DNA of 64,000 nt from Marivita lacus (GTDB lineage: Bacteria > Pseudomonadota > Alphaproteobacteria > Rhodobacterales > Rhodobacteraceae): contig NZ_BMFC01000012.1 in assembly GCF_014637725.1 (NCBI RefSeq), positions 62,001-126,000 of the forward strand, in the 5' to 3' direction. Of the stretch, positions 9,328 to 17,198 are shown piece after piece. The notes beneath the pieces are model-generated. The model saw nothing but the letters and a program-made list of their open reading frames with translations. It had not been told where the DNA came from and ran no database searches. The position numbers and the translations under genes were made by a program. Numbering within the stretch: the stretch's first letter is position 1; each line of letters opens with the position of its first letter.

Positions 9328-10089
9328 ATGATAAAGACAAAAACGGGCCTGCCGCGCCCGATCAAGCGGCGTGTAGTAATGTCCAACTTGACCACGGATG
9401 AAAGCAGGTTCCAGCCACGCCAGAACGGTGTTCAGGAGAACCATGTTGCTCACCTCTGCGATGTCCTGAAGCGTGGCGAAGACTTCGACCGCCTCAGTGT
9501 CTGGGAGGACCCACAATCCAAGGAGCTGATTGTCGCGGATGGTCATCACAGGTTGGAGGCGCTTCAACGGGAGCGACCTGACAGCAAACTGGAGGTGGAC
9601 GTCTTCCATTGTAGCTATCACGTGGCCCTCGAAATACCACTTGCGGACAACCGCAAGAACCGTCTGTCGTTGCGATACGAGGAAAAGGCCAATTGGGCAT
9701 GGAAGCTCAATGTCGAGGGTGAAAGGTCCAAGCGAGAAGTGGCGAAAATCTGCGGCGTTTCTGAGCGCACTGTCGCTAACCAGCGTAAGACGATGAAACT
9801 TCTTGAGGAAACCGACCAGCTCTTGCCTGACAACTGGCGAGATGCTCTCCGCTTGGCACAAGGGCGCGAAAAAGACGAATGGACAGACGAGGACCGTGAT
9901 GCTTGGCGAGAAGCTGCCATCGCAAAAGCAGATGAAGCCTTCGGTGCCAATCTGACGGAGCTGTTTCGACGATGGCCGGATGCCGCAATGGAGTTGGTCG
10001 AACGGTGCGCTGGTCCTGATGCTTTCGCGGATGCCTTAGACTACTTGGGCTGGCAGAAGTCGGACGATGATTTCGTTGATCCGTTCTGA
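9328..10089 (+). CDS. ParB-like nuclease-domain protein
   Basis: The 253-residue protein has an N-terminal ParB/Srx-fold domain (about 20-100) with the ADGHHRLEAL motif at about 70-79, and a helix-turn-helix at about 145-165 (SKREVAKICGVSERTVANQRKT). The C-terminal region is Ala/Asp-rich and helical. Chromosomal ParB partners such as ParA are absent, so this is more likely a stand-alone ParB-like protein of a mobile element, of the type used in plasmid or phage regulation, than a segregation protein. An in-frame TGA lies immediately before ATG 9328, fixing the 5' limit. Confidence 0.7.
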   Translation: MIKTKTGLPRPIKRRVVMSNLTTDESRFQPRQNGVQENHVAHLCDVLKRGEDFDRLSVWEDPQSKELIVADGHHRLEALQRERPDSKLEVDVFHCSYHVALEIPLADNRKNRLSLRYEEKANWAWKLNVEGERSKREVAKICGVSERTVANQRKTMKLLEETDQLLPDNWRDALRLAQGREKDEWTDEDRDAWREAAIAKADEAFGANLTELFRRWPDAAMELVERCAGPDAFADALDYLGWQKSDDDFVDPF

Positions 10090-10531
10090 GATTACTGGAT
10101 TTGCCTTCGCAGGAAGCAGACCCCGATATTTTGGGGGCAAAAATCTCAGCGGTCTACTTAATATGAGCGCTTTCGGTCTTCCCCCCTGTCGATATGCGAG
10201 GGGGTGGGGGGAGGTCGATGCGTTGCAGGTCAGATCAGAGCGCCACCATACGCGGGTCCCGGTTCTGAGAAGCAATTCATCTTGTTGTCGTGTCTGTGCA
10301 GCCTCCAGTCTATCCGCAAGCCAACACAAGCCAGAAGAGCGCATAGGACAGCCGAGATAGGAGCAATCTTTATCCCGAGAGAGCCGAGTTTCACATCGCC
10401 GTCCTAAATACCCGTGCGCCGGGCAATGGGCGTTCAAGCCTGCATCATTTTCGTTTGTAACAGTCACAACCTACGTTGACGTTTGCAACGGCCTGTCATA
10501 TGTGCCGACTTAACAGCAAGCGGAGGCAGTC
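10090..10531. other. Intergenic region before the serine recombinase
   Basis: This 442-bp stretch contains a C-run followed by a G-run (10181-10216) that could pair as a hairpin. A GTG-started minus-strand frame with several Cys (10036-10467) overlaps the ParB-like gene and lacks a good ribosome site, so I do not call it. No other gene or site is supported. Confidence 0.4.
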
Positions 10532-11215
10532 ATGAAGAGGTACGTAACCTACAAGCGGGTCAGCACGGCAGAGCAGGGACGTAGCGGTCTTGGCTTGGAT
10601 GCCCAAGAGCGGGACATTCAAATCTTCCTTGAGACCTACTCGGATGTCCCCTTTGAGATTGTTGGGGAGTTCACTGACGTTCTGAGCGGCAAGGATGATG
10701 ATCGACCAGAACTGGCGAAGGCCATCGAACTGGCCAAGAGGACTGGTGCTGACTTACTGGTCGCAAAGCTGGATCGGTTGTCCCGTCGTGTTTCCTTCAT
10801 CGCAGGTTTGATGGAGGACCCGAAGTTGTCTATGCGGGTCGCTCAGATGCCATATGCCGACAAGTTCCAGCTCCATATTTACGCCGCCCTTGCAGAGCAG
10901 GAGCGGGATTTCATCAGCAAGAGAACCAAGGCAGCATTGGCGGAGGCCAAGAAGCGTGGCACGAAGCTCGGCGGGATGCGGGACGCAACCATGAAAAGAA
11001 ACGAGGCCGTGGCGGCAAACGCCGATGCCCGCGCCAAGAAAGTGGCCGGTATCATTGTCCCTCTGCGTGACGCCGGGAAGACGCTTCGTCAGATCGCCGA
11101 TGAACTCAACACAGTGGGCATCAAGACAGCCAGAGGGGGCCTGTGGCAAGCCTCTCAAGTCCAACGGACACTGGACCGCTTGGAGCGCCAAGATGCTGCT
11201 ACAGAGAGCTTGTGA
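10532..11215 (+). CDS. Serine recombinase (resolvase/invertase family)
   Basis: The 227-residue protein has the resolvase catalytic domain with YKRVSTAEQ at 7-15, in which Ser11 would be the nucleophile, and KLDRLSRR near 79-86. A helix (QLHIYAALAEQERDFISKRT) leads into a C-terminal helix-turn-helix (about 185-225, TLRQIADELN...WQASQVQRTL). It is the size of a simple resolvase, not a large serine integrase. It converges on the tyrosine integrase and the two genes overlap by 17 bases at their 3' ends. It could resolve or invert a segment of the island. Confidence 0.9.
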   Translation: MKRYVTYKRVSTAEQGRSGLGLDAQERDIQIFLETYSDVPFEIVGEFTDVLSGKDDDRPELAKAIELAKRTGADLLVAKLDRLSRRVSFIAGLMEDPKLSMRVAQMPYADKFQLHIYAALAEQERDFISKRTKAALAEAKKRGTKLGGMRDATMKRNEAVAANADARAKKVAGIIVPLRDAGKTLRQIADELNTVGIKTARGGLWQASQVQRTLDRLERQDAATESL

Positions 11216-12488
11216 GCCGTCTGCTAAAGGCCGGGGCATCTAGCGGATAGTCCAGCTTCGTCACTGCTTCCAGCTTGGATTGAAACGGTGCTCCGCCTGA
11301 ATACAGTCCGTATGTCATTGTCGGAATATCATGCCCAAGTACCCGTGCGCTGATGCTTTCCGGGATGCCAGCCGCGTCAAACTGCGTGGTGACCGTCTTG
11401 CGGATCGAGTGGAAGACATAGTCTGGCCCGAAGCCCAGATCACGTTTCAATCTTCCAAAGCGCTTGCCCACAGCGTTTGACCTGTCGCCGTACTTGTTTC
11501 GCGTCAAGCCCGACAAGATGAAACCGTCGGCACTCGATGCGCTTAACTCGGCCAGTGTGGCAACGAGATGAGGATGCAGCGGAACTTCCCTCAAACCTGC
11601 TTCAGTTTTTGCGTTGGTCACTGTGAGGCGATCACCGTCAATGTCTGTAAGTTTGATGCTGCAAAGTTCCTCGATCCGGCAGCCAGTCCACATCCCCAGC
11701 CAGATAAGCTGTGCCAGTGGCAGGTCGTTTTTCGCCAAGGATGTCTCAAGGAGTTTCACGACCTCGCTGGCTGTGAACGGTTTACGACGTGTGGCAATTT
11801 CCGCCTTCGATTTCTTGGGCGCTCTGGGGACAGCCTCGGCGAACGGATCGCTCTCATCGGCGACGTGGCCAACTCTTTGCAGGTAGCGCCAGTAGCCCCT
11901 GCAACTTGAGATGATGCGCCGAACTGTTGCTGGTTTCAGGCCATCGTCGTGGAGCAATTTGTGTACCCATTGCTGCACATTTCTACGGTTGACGTCCTTG
12001 GTCAGACAAAACCTCTCGGAAAACCGCAAGACATCAGATCGTTTCATGTCGATGCTCTTGGCTTCGAGGTCATTGGTTGCAAGCCAGTCTGCGATGTACT
12101 CCTGCGTTTCAGTCCATTGCCGTGTCGCCAAACGGGCGAGAGCCACACCAGCCTTTGGTTGTTTTGCTTCGATTGCTTCTGCCGCATTGGTCAGGGCAAG
12201 TTCCAGCGCCTCTTTCTGCGTGTCGTCTGCGTCATCGAGCAAAACTCGCCATTCCAAAGCAGAGGAACGAAGGTCTCGGATGGCCGTGTCGTTACCGCTT
12301 CTGATCGCTTCAAACTCTGCTTTCCATAACGCGACAAGAGGCAAACACAGTCGCTCTGCTTCGCTCTGGCTGTCGGTGCCAAGCGACTTGAATAGCCGTT
12401 TCTTGCCGCCATAATCGGCTTGCAGCTTTGATGGAATGTCGAGGGTCGCGTACCACTTGCGACGTCGTTTGGTAAGGTATTTTGCCAT
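11199..12488 (-). CDS. int: Tyrosine-type site-specific integrase
   Basis: The 429-residue integrase has an N-terminal arm/core-binding region (about 1-200) and the catalytic domain with Arg271 (GCRIEEL), His360 and Arg363 (FHSIRKT), His386 (LGHD) and probable nucleophile Tyr396 (GLYSGG). All catalytic residues seem present. ATG at 12488 follows a GGGAG ribosome site. That site is part of the direct repeat at 12494-12518, so integration state could affect its expression. It marks the right end of the island carrying the hsd genes. The homologous family integrates phages and genomic islands by recombining short identical core sequences. Confidence 0.93.
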   Translation of the reverse strand: MAKYLTKRRRKWYATLDIPSKLQADYGGKKRLFKSLGTDSQSEAERLCLPLVALWKAEFEAIRSGNDTAIRDLRSSALEWRVLLDDADDTQKEALELALTNAAEAIEAKQPKAGVALARLATRQWTETQEYIADWLATNDLEAKSIDMKRSDVLRFSERFCLTKDVNRRNVQQWVHKLLHDDGLKPATVRRIISSCRGYWRYLQRVGHVADESDPFAEAVPRAPKKSKAEIATRRKPFTASEVVKLLETSLAKNDLPLAQLIWLGMWTGCRIEELCSIKLTDIDGDRLTVTNAKTEAGLREVPLHPHLVATLAELSASSADGFILSGLTRNKYGDRSNAVGKRFGRLKRDLGFGPDYVFHSIRKTVTTQFDAAGIPESISARVLGHDIPTMTYGLYSGGAPFQSKLEAVTKLDYPLDAPAFSRRLTSSL

Positions 12489-12493
12489 GGCTC

Positions 12494-12518
12494 CCACACA
12501 CGTTTCCCACACACGTTT
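12494..12518 (+). repeat. Right copy of 25-bp direct repeat, candidate attachment site
   Basis: This copy is identical to 2987-3011 and starts six bases upstream of the integrase start codon. On the minus strand it reads AAACGTGTGTGGG followed by AAACGTGTGTGG. Position next to an integrase is classic for attR or attL. Confidence 0.6.
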
Positions 12519-13009
12519 GGGGGTCCATCACATTGAAAACCAAGAGTTTCAAGGCGTTACTGAGCGTAAGCGGATCATCCCTGAGCCTCCGCCAATTTTT
12601 TGAAAACAATGATTATCTTTCAAGATTTTAGGGCGTAACCTGTTTCGTCTCTCAATTTGACCGCCATTTGATTTTGTGTCGGTCCGCCAGGCCTTTCCTT
12701 CTCATGAGCACCAGCCTCCATACTCTGTAAGGGCTATTTAATCTTCGGCTTCACTGGTTGTCTTGCCCACGTACGCCGATGGAGTGTTCCGCGATGTCGT
12801 CGGGAGAGGGCATCCCTGCCGTCGCCAATGCCGCAACGGACCATCAATGTCGGCAGTGCTTTTGGATAACATGGCATGTTGGACGATCTTTTGGAACGCG
12901 GGCACAGGTGAGGCGTTACATTACAACCAAAGCAAACGCGTCTTCGTTTTGGCCGGTTCCTCGACCCCGGTTGGATCGCTCACAAAGTCGACCCTGAAAC
13001 AAAGGAAGA
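12519..13009. other. Intergenic region between integrase and OmpA-family gene
   Basis: This 491-bp stretch has no supported gene. The first 200 bases are AT-rich and may belong to the island junction or the integrase promoter. The last 30 bases carry the AAGGAA ribosome site of the next gene. Confidence 0.4.
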
Positions 13010-14938
13010 ATGATGTCTCTCGCTCCGTTAAAGACCACGACGGCACTTTTTGCCAGCCTGTCTCTGCTTCTGCCACACACCGCGCTTGTCACCAGCGCCG
13101 CAGCGCAAGAGGTCGAGTTGCTGTGTCTTGACGAAAGTGAACCCCCCTGTCCCGAAGGTGAGCCGGAACAAGGCTCGACTCCGATGGAGCGCGCAGATTT
13201 CGTCGCTGCGCAAGCCGCGCGACTGGCTGAAGAAGCGCAGGAAGCTGCAAGACTGATCGAAGAGGACGCCGCGGCGGCCAAAGAAGAAGCTGCGCGTCTG
13301 GAACAGGAAGCTGCGGACGCAGCTGAAGCGGATCAAGCACAGGCTCAAGCGGAGGCTGAACGCGCGGCCTTGGCGGCAGCCGAAGTCGAAGCCCAGGTAG
13401 AGGCCTTGCGTGCCGAAGCCGAGGCAGCTGAAGCAGAGGCTGCTCAGATGGCGGCGGAGGCGGAGGCCCAAGCGGCTGACGCAGCTGCGGCCGAGGCTGA
13501 AGCGCAGGCTGTTGACGAAGCTGCAGCGGCAGAAGCAGAAGCGCAGGCCGATGAAGACGCCGCAGTGGCAGAAGCAGAAGCGCAGGCTGCCCAGGATGCT
13601 GCATCGGCTGATGAGGCCGCTGCGGTGGAAACAGAGGCGCAGGCTGCCGAGCAAGCAGAAGCGGCAGAAGCCGAAGCGCAGGCCGCTGAAGAAGCGCAGG
13701 TGGCTGAGGATGTCGCGAAGGCGGAGGCTGAGACAGAGGCACAGGTGGCCGAAGAAGCCGAAACGGCTGACCCCGAAGCCATAGCGGCCGAAGAACAGAC
13801 GGAAACCGAAGCGGAGACGGGCGCTGCAGAGATCGATGCCGCAGATACGACGGCTTTGGTCGACCCGACCGTGGTCGAAGATGACGAGGTGCCAGCCGCA
13901 CCCATGGCCGAGACAGCATCCGAACCAGAGGCGGTAGTGGAAGAAACACTCGACGCGCAGTCAGTCCGGAGCAGCGAGCAGGACTTCGCGACCGCCATTG
14001 GCAGTGAAGAATCCAGTGCCTCCTCTGGAAACGAGAGCAGCGGGATGAGCAATCTGGAAAAAGCCCTCCTGCTGGGGCTTGGAGCGGTCGTCGTCGGATC
14101 GGTGCTTCGCAATGGTGACCGGGTTGTAGAGAACACGGGCGACCGCGTTGTCGTCGAAAGCCCGGACGGGTTTACTGTCTACAAGGATGACGATGCGCTG
14201 CTTCGCCAGCCGGGCGCCATGATGCGCACCGAAACCTTCGCCGATGGGTCCACGAGCACCACGCTCACCCGTGAGGACGGATCCCAGGTTGTGACGATCC
14301 GCGATGCGCGCGGCCGGGTGCTGCGTCGCGAAGCGATCTATCCCGATGGTACGCGCTATGAGCTGTTCGATGATCTGCAAGCTTCGGCGGCAGTCGATGT
14401 GCGCCAGTTGCAAGCCACGCGCCCGGTGCCACGGAGCCTGTCAGTTGCTGAAAACGATCTGGCCGCCTTGCGGGCGGCATTGCGTGCCGACATGGCCTTT
14501 GATCCGGACCGGACGTTCAGCCTGCGCCAGATCCGCGAGATCGAGCAGGTGCGCAGCCTCGTTCCGGCGATTGATCTGGATACGGTGACCTTCGCCTCCG
14601 GGTCTGCCGCGATCCCGGCAGTGCAGGCGCGTAGCCTCGTGCGGCTGGGCAGCCTGATCGAGGAATTGCTGCTTGAGAATCCGCGTGAGGTGTTCCTGAT
14701 CGAGGGTCATACCGACGCGGCGGGAAGTGAAAGCTACAACCTTGCCCTGTCGGATCGGCGTGCGGAATCGGTCGCTCTTGCCCTGACCGAGGCGTTCCGC
14801 ATCCCGCCGGAAAACCTGATCGTTCAGGGCTACGGGGAATCGTTCCTCAAGGTGCAGACGGAAGCCGCAGAAGAACGCAATCGCCGCGCAACCGTGCGCC
14901 GGATCACGCCGCTGCTGCGCGAGATAGCCGCAAACTGA
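13010..14938 (+). CDS. OmpA-family envelope protein with Ala/Glu-rich stalk
   Basis: The 642-residue protein has a signal peptide (about 1-33, ending TSAAAQ), a Cys pair near 38-46, and a very long Ala/Glu/Gln-rich segment (about 57-265) predicted to be a coiled coil. An acidic linker, a short hydrophobic stretch (KALLLGLGAVVVGSVL, about 350-365) and a C-terminal OmpA-like peptidoglycan-binding domain (about 525-635) follow. The OmpA signature is seen in FASGSAAI, EGHTDAAGS and LSDRRAESV. It probably anchors an envelope structure to peptidoglycan. The stalk is encoded by degenerate units such as GCAGAAGCAGAAGCGCAGGC at 13529 and 13568. The first two codons are both ATG, and the second (13013) has better ribosome-site spacing. 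Confidence 0.85.
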   Translation: MMSLAPLKTTTALFASLSLLLPHTALVTSAAAQEVELLCLDESEPPCPEGEPEQGSTPMERADFVAAQAARLAEEAQEAARLIEEDAAAAKEEAARLEQEAADAAEADQAQAQAEAERAALAAAEVEAQVEALRAEAEAAEAEAAQMAAEAEAQAADAAAAEAEAQAVDEAAAAEAEAQADEDAAVAEAEAQAAQDAASADEAAAVETEAQAAEQAEAAEAEAQAAEEAQVAEDVAKAEAETEAQVAEEAETADPEAIAAEEQTETEAETGAAEIDAADTTALVDPTVVEDDEVPAAPMAETASEPEAVVEETLDAQSVRSSEQDFATAIGSEESSASSGNESSGMSNLEKALLLGLGAVVVGSVLRNGDRVVENTGDRVVVESPDGFTVYKDDDALLRQPGAMMRTETFADGSTSTTLTREDGSQVVTIRDARGRVLRREAIYPDGTRYELFDDLQASAAVDVRQLQATRPVPRSLSVAENDLAALRAALRADMAFDPDRTFSLRQIREIEQVRSLVPAIDLDTVTFASGSAAIPAVQARSLVRLGSLIEELLLENPREVFLIEGHTDAAGSESYNLALSDRRAESVALALTEAFRIPPENLIVQGYGESFLKVQTEAAEERNRRATVRRITPLLREIAAN

Positions 14939-14945
14939 GAAAGCG

Positions 14946-15316
14946 AGGAACGTCTGAAAAACCTCGCGTGCTGAGCGGTTTGAGATAGACTGTCGGGGAC
15001 GAGAATGGAGCCTCGCCGATGCCTAAGCAGCCCGCCTTTCCCGGTCTCCGCCACGCGATGAAAAAGAAGCAGACACGGTGGGAGAAATTCCTCGCCGAGA
15101 TGGAGGTGGTTGTGCCGTGGGCGCGGTTGTTGACGCTGGTTGCGCTGCACTATCTCAAGACCCGCTATCGGGGCCTTGCGAAAAACCGCGCGCAGCTGTT
15201 CACGCTGTTCACGCTGTTCGCTCTTGGCAACCTGTTCGTCGTCCGACGAAAGCTGATTGCATGAGGCGGACTCTGCCCAAAATCGGCGCAGCCGATGTAG
15301 CAGATCAGACGTTCCT
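14946..15316 (+). mobile_element. Internally deleted IS5-family element (MITE-like)
   Basis: The element has perfect 12-bp terminal inverted repeats, AGGAACGTCTGA at 14946-14957 and TCAGACGTTCCT at 15305-15316. Its first 215 bases are about 90% identical to the remnant at 16117. It lies seven bases after the OmpA-family stop. No clear target duplication is visible. It retains both ends but only transposase termini, so it could be moved only in trans. Confidence 0.75.
15019..15264 (+). pseudogene. IS5-family transposase, internal deletion
   Basis: The reading frame keeps about 45 N-terminal residues (MPKQPAFPGL..., ARLLTLVALHY) joined in frame to the transposase C-terminus (TRYRGLAKNRAQLF, LFALGNLFVVRRKLI). 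The middle, with the DDE catalytic residues, is missing. The deletion point is near 15154. A 9-bp duplication gives the repeated LFTLFTLF. It could still make an 81-residue protein, but not an active transposase. Confidence 0.75.
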
Positions 15317-15486
15317 TAACGCAAGTATTTGTTCATGAGGCCAAGGCCGCAGTTATTCATATGGCACCTGTTCTGCTCCACCGTTTAATCAAGTCGCTTC
15401 AGTTGATGCCTTGCCTTGTGTATATTTGAGTGATTAAACATTTTTGACTGGGGCTGCTTTGACATCCACAGAACGGGGGTGATGCA

Positions 15487-16128
15487 GTGTTGGTTGTAAG
15501 TAAAGGATTTCTGCGAGTGATTGCTTCAGCAAGACCGCAGATGACTAGTAGTTTTGCCGAGAGGTCAAGGCTTTTTGGTGCGCGACTTGCGCAGGGCGCT
15601 GGACTTGTTTCAACAGGCATAAGTCTTGCTGAATTAAGTCGGGACTGGAACAAAGAAGTTGAAGTTTACGGACAAATGGTGAGGCGGACCAAGTTTGAGA
15701 AGGGCGCTGCTATCTTCTGCGTTGCTCTCGACGGGCTCAGTAATGTTGGTGGAGTTAAGGGTGCGCTTTGTGGTGTTGGGAAAGTGGCAGTTGGAATGTC
15801 GTCAGCCATTGCGACAGGCAGCCATAGCTTTTCCCGCCAGCATGCAAGTAACGATTTTGTGGAAGGCTTGGCAGGTGTAGCATCCGGCGGGGTTGGCCTT
15901 TTACCAGGCAGGTCTTTTGGACGCGTATCTGATATTTTGACTATTGGACTTCGTGCCGAGTTAGAAGGGCCAAAACTTATGGGATTGGTCGCACCGATGC
16001 TGGATGAGTATCCCAAAGGCGTCGATATGTTCGTGCTTGACGATATCATGCTCAGTCTAACAAATAAACTAAATTCTATAGCCGCCGCCCAGAAGGACAC
16101 CCTGTTAAGCATGTCGAGCAACGTCTGA
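15487..16128 (+). CDS. Orphan 213-aa protein between two IS remnants
   Basis: I do not recognise this protein. It has an N-terminal basic/hydrophobic part, a Gly/Ala/Ser-rich middle (about 80-145, with GGVKGALCGVGKVAVG and GLAGVASGGVGLLPG) and an acidic hydrophobic C-terminus. Such Gly-rich helices are seen in pore-forming or pretoxin regions, but that likeness is weak. GTG 15487 follows GGGGGTGA; TTG 15490 is possible. Its last codons run into the terminal repeat of the second IS copy (stop TGA at 16126-16128), so insertion may have altered the C-terminus. The region is more AT-rich than its surroundings, suggesting foreign origin. Confidence 0.5.
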   Translation: MLVVSKGFLRVIASARPQMTSSFAERSRLFGARLAQGAGLVSTGISLAELSRDWNKEVEVYGQMVRRTKFEKGAAIFCVALDGLSNVGGVKGALCGVGKVAVGMSSAIATGSHSFSRQHASNDFVEGLAGVASGGVGLLPGRSFGRVSDILTIGLRAELEGPKLMGLVAPMLDEYPKGVDMFVLDDIMLSLTNKLNSIAAAQKDTLLSMSSNV

Positions 16129-16616
16129 AAAACCGCGCGTGCTGAGCGGTTTGAGATAGACTGTCGGAGAGGGCAATGGAGCCTCGCCGATGCCCAAGCA
16201 GCCCGCCTTTCCCGGTCTCCGCCACGCGATGAAGAAAAAGCAGACACGGCGGGAGAAATTCCTCGCCGAGATGGACGTGGTTGTGCCGTGGGCGCGGTTG
16301 TTGACGCTGATTGCGCTGCACTACCCGAAGGCTGGACCAAAGGGTGGACGACCGCCCATTCCGCTGGAAACGATGCTGCGGGTGTATTTCCTTCAGAAGT
16401 GGTATGCGCTGAGCGATCCGATGGCCGAGGAAATGCTCTATGACAGTGATGCAATGCGCAAGTTCGCGGGCATCGAACTTGGCGACGACTGCATCCCGGA
16501 CGGTCCGAAGGGACCGTGGCGCCAGTGGCGCCGCGTAAGCCCGAAGGACGCGATCCTGAACTTTCGCCACCTGCTGGAGACGCGTCGGCTTGGCGTTCTC
16601 GCTCAAAAGGCGAGTG
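16117..16616 (+). mobile_element. IS5-family element, 3'-truncated
   Basis: The left end (AGCAACGTCTGA, one mismatch to the repeat at 14946) and the N-terminal half of the transposase are present. The element stops near 16616, where the CBS-domain gene on the other strand ends. No right inverted repeat is seen. It has the same orientation as the element at 14946, and the two flank the orphan gene. Confidence 0.7.
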
Positions 16617-16672
16617 TTATCCCAGACGGATCAGTTCCGCGAGGATGTCGGAGCGGTGAACAAGTCCCTTGA
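16190..16672 (+). pseudogene. IS5-family transposase N-terminal fragment
   Basis: About 140 residues resemble the IS5/DUF772 N-terminal domain (GRPPIPLETMLRVYFLQKWY, LSDPMAEEMLYDS, FRHLLE). The similarity ends around 16600, and the frame then runs antisense through the end of the CBS gene to 16672. The DDE catalytic domain is absent, so it is inactive. Confidence 0.75.
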
Positions 16673-17009
16673 CCCGACCCGCATCGCAGACCGGGAAAAC
16701 GCGGTGAGGATGCGACAGAAACATCCCGGCCACGTGGATCAAGTCATCCTCGGGCAGCACGGTTATGACCTCGCGGCTCATCTGATCTCCCACGTTGCCC
16801 TTCCATTCGCGATAGTAGCTTGCGTGCAGTGCCGAACGGAAACAGTCCTTCTGGGTGAGAAATCCGGCAAGCTGGTCGTCTTCTCCGAGGACGGGTGCGG
16901 CTGCCGCGCGTGCCTCGACCAGCAAGGCGGCGGCACGGCGGATCGGTGTGTCTGCCCTCAGAATCAGGATCTCTGTGCGCATGACTGATGCGACGCGTTT
17001 CGTAGTCAT
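16617..17009 (-). CDS. CBS-domain protein
   Basis: The 130-residue protein consists of two CBS motifs: VASVMRTEILILRADTPI to FLTQKD, and DQMSREVITVLPEDDLI to LVHRSDIL. Such pairs bind adenine nucleotides and regulate enzymes or channels. ATG 17009 has a strong GGAGG site and overlaps the stop of the nqrM-like gene, so it is the last gene of the nqr operon. It may sense energy state for the Nqr complex; this is inferred from position. Its stop codon lies at the junction with the IS5 remnant, but the second CBS motif appears complete. Confidence 0.85.
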   Translation of the reverse strand: MTTKRVASVMRTEILILRADTPIRRAAALLVEARAAAAPVLGEDDQLAGFLTQKDCFRSALHASYYREWKGNVGDQMSREVITVLPEDDLIHVAGMFLSHPHRVFPVCDAGRVKGLVHRSDILAELIRLG

Positions 17010-17185
17010 CGCCGACCTCCGTCCCCGACGCGTCGGCGAAGGGGACAATCCGCGCAGCGTCCCTCGGGGCGGTTGGCCGCAGCGCTGCAAGTCGTAAGCA
17101 CCGGACCACGACCGAGGACGAGTCCCAGCCCCAGGCCGCCGACGGCCAGCGTCACGATGGCGACGGCAAGGATCACTTCGAACAT
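17006..17185 (-). CDS. nqrM: NqrM-like (DUF539) Nqr maturation protein
   Basis: This short gene encodes 59 residues: a single N-terminal membrane helix (MFEVILAVAIVTLAVGGLGL) followed by a tail with Cys33 (TTCSA), Cys44 and Cys47 (CADC). NqrM is a small membrane protein needed to mature Na+-NQR, probably by delivering iron to the site between NqrD and NqrE, and it depends on conserved cysteines. Start ATG 17185 follows AAAGGTGA, 13 bases after the apbE stop. The gene overlaps the CBS gene by four bases. Size, topology, cysteines and position right after apbE all fit, although one of the usual four cysteines is not evident. Confidence 0.7.
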   Translation of the reverse strand: MFEVILAVAIVTLAVGGLGLGLVLGRGPVLTTCSAAANRPEGRCADCPLRRRVGDGGRR

Positions 17186-17198
17186 CGGATCACCTTTC

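Noticed and set aside
10036-10467. Cys-rich minus-strand frame starting with GTG
   Set aside because: It overlaps the ParB-like gene, lacks a good ribosome site and matches no family I know.
12541-12620. CCTCCGCCAA near both repeats (2916 and 12586), looking like a tRNA-Ser 3' end
   Set aside because: No T-arm or acceptor stem could be found on either side, and the order relative to the 25-bp repeat differs between the two ends.
13421-13790. Repetitive DNA read as a CRISPR-like or tandem repeat array
   Set aside because: The units are coding, in frame and of variable spacing (39 and 96 bases), as in a coiled-coil stalk.
13050-14136. Long frames on the other strand and other phases of the OmpA-family gene
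   Set aside because: They are shadows of the repetitive Ala/Glu-rich coding sequence and have low-complexity products.
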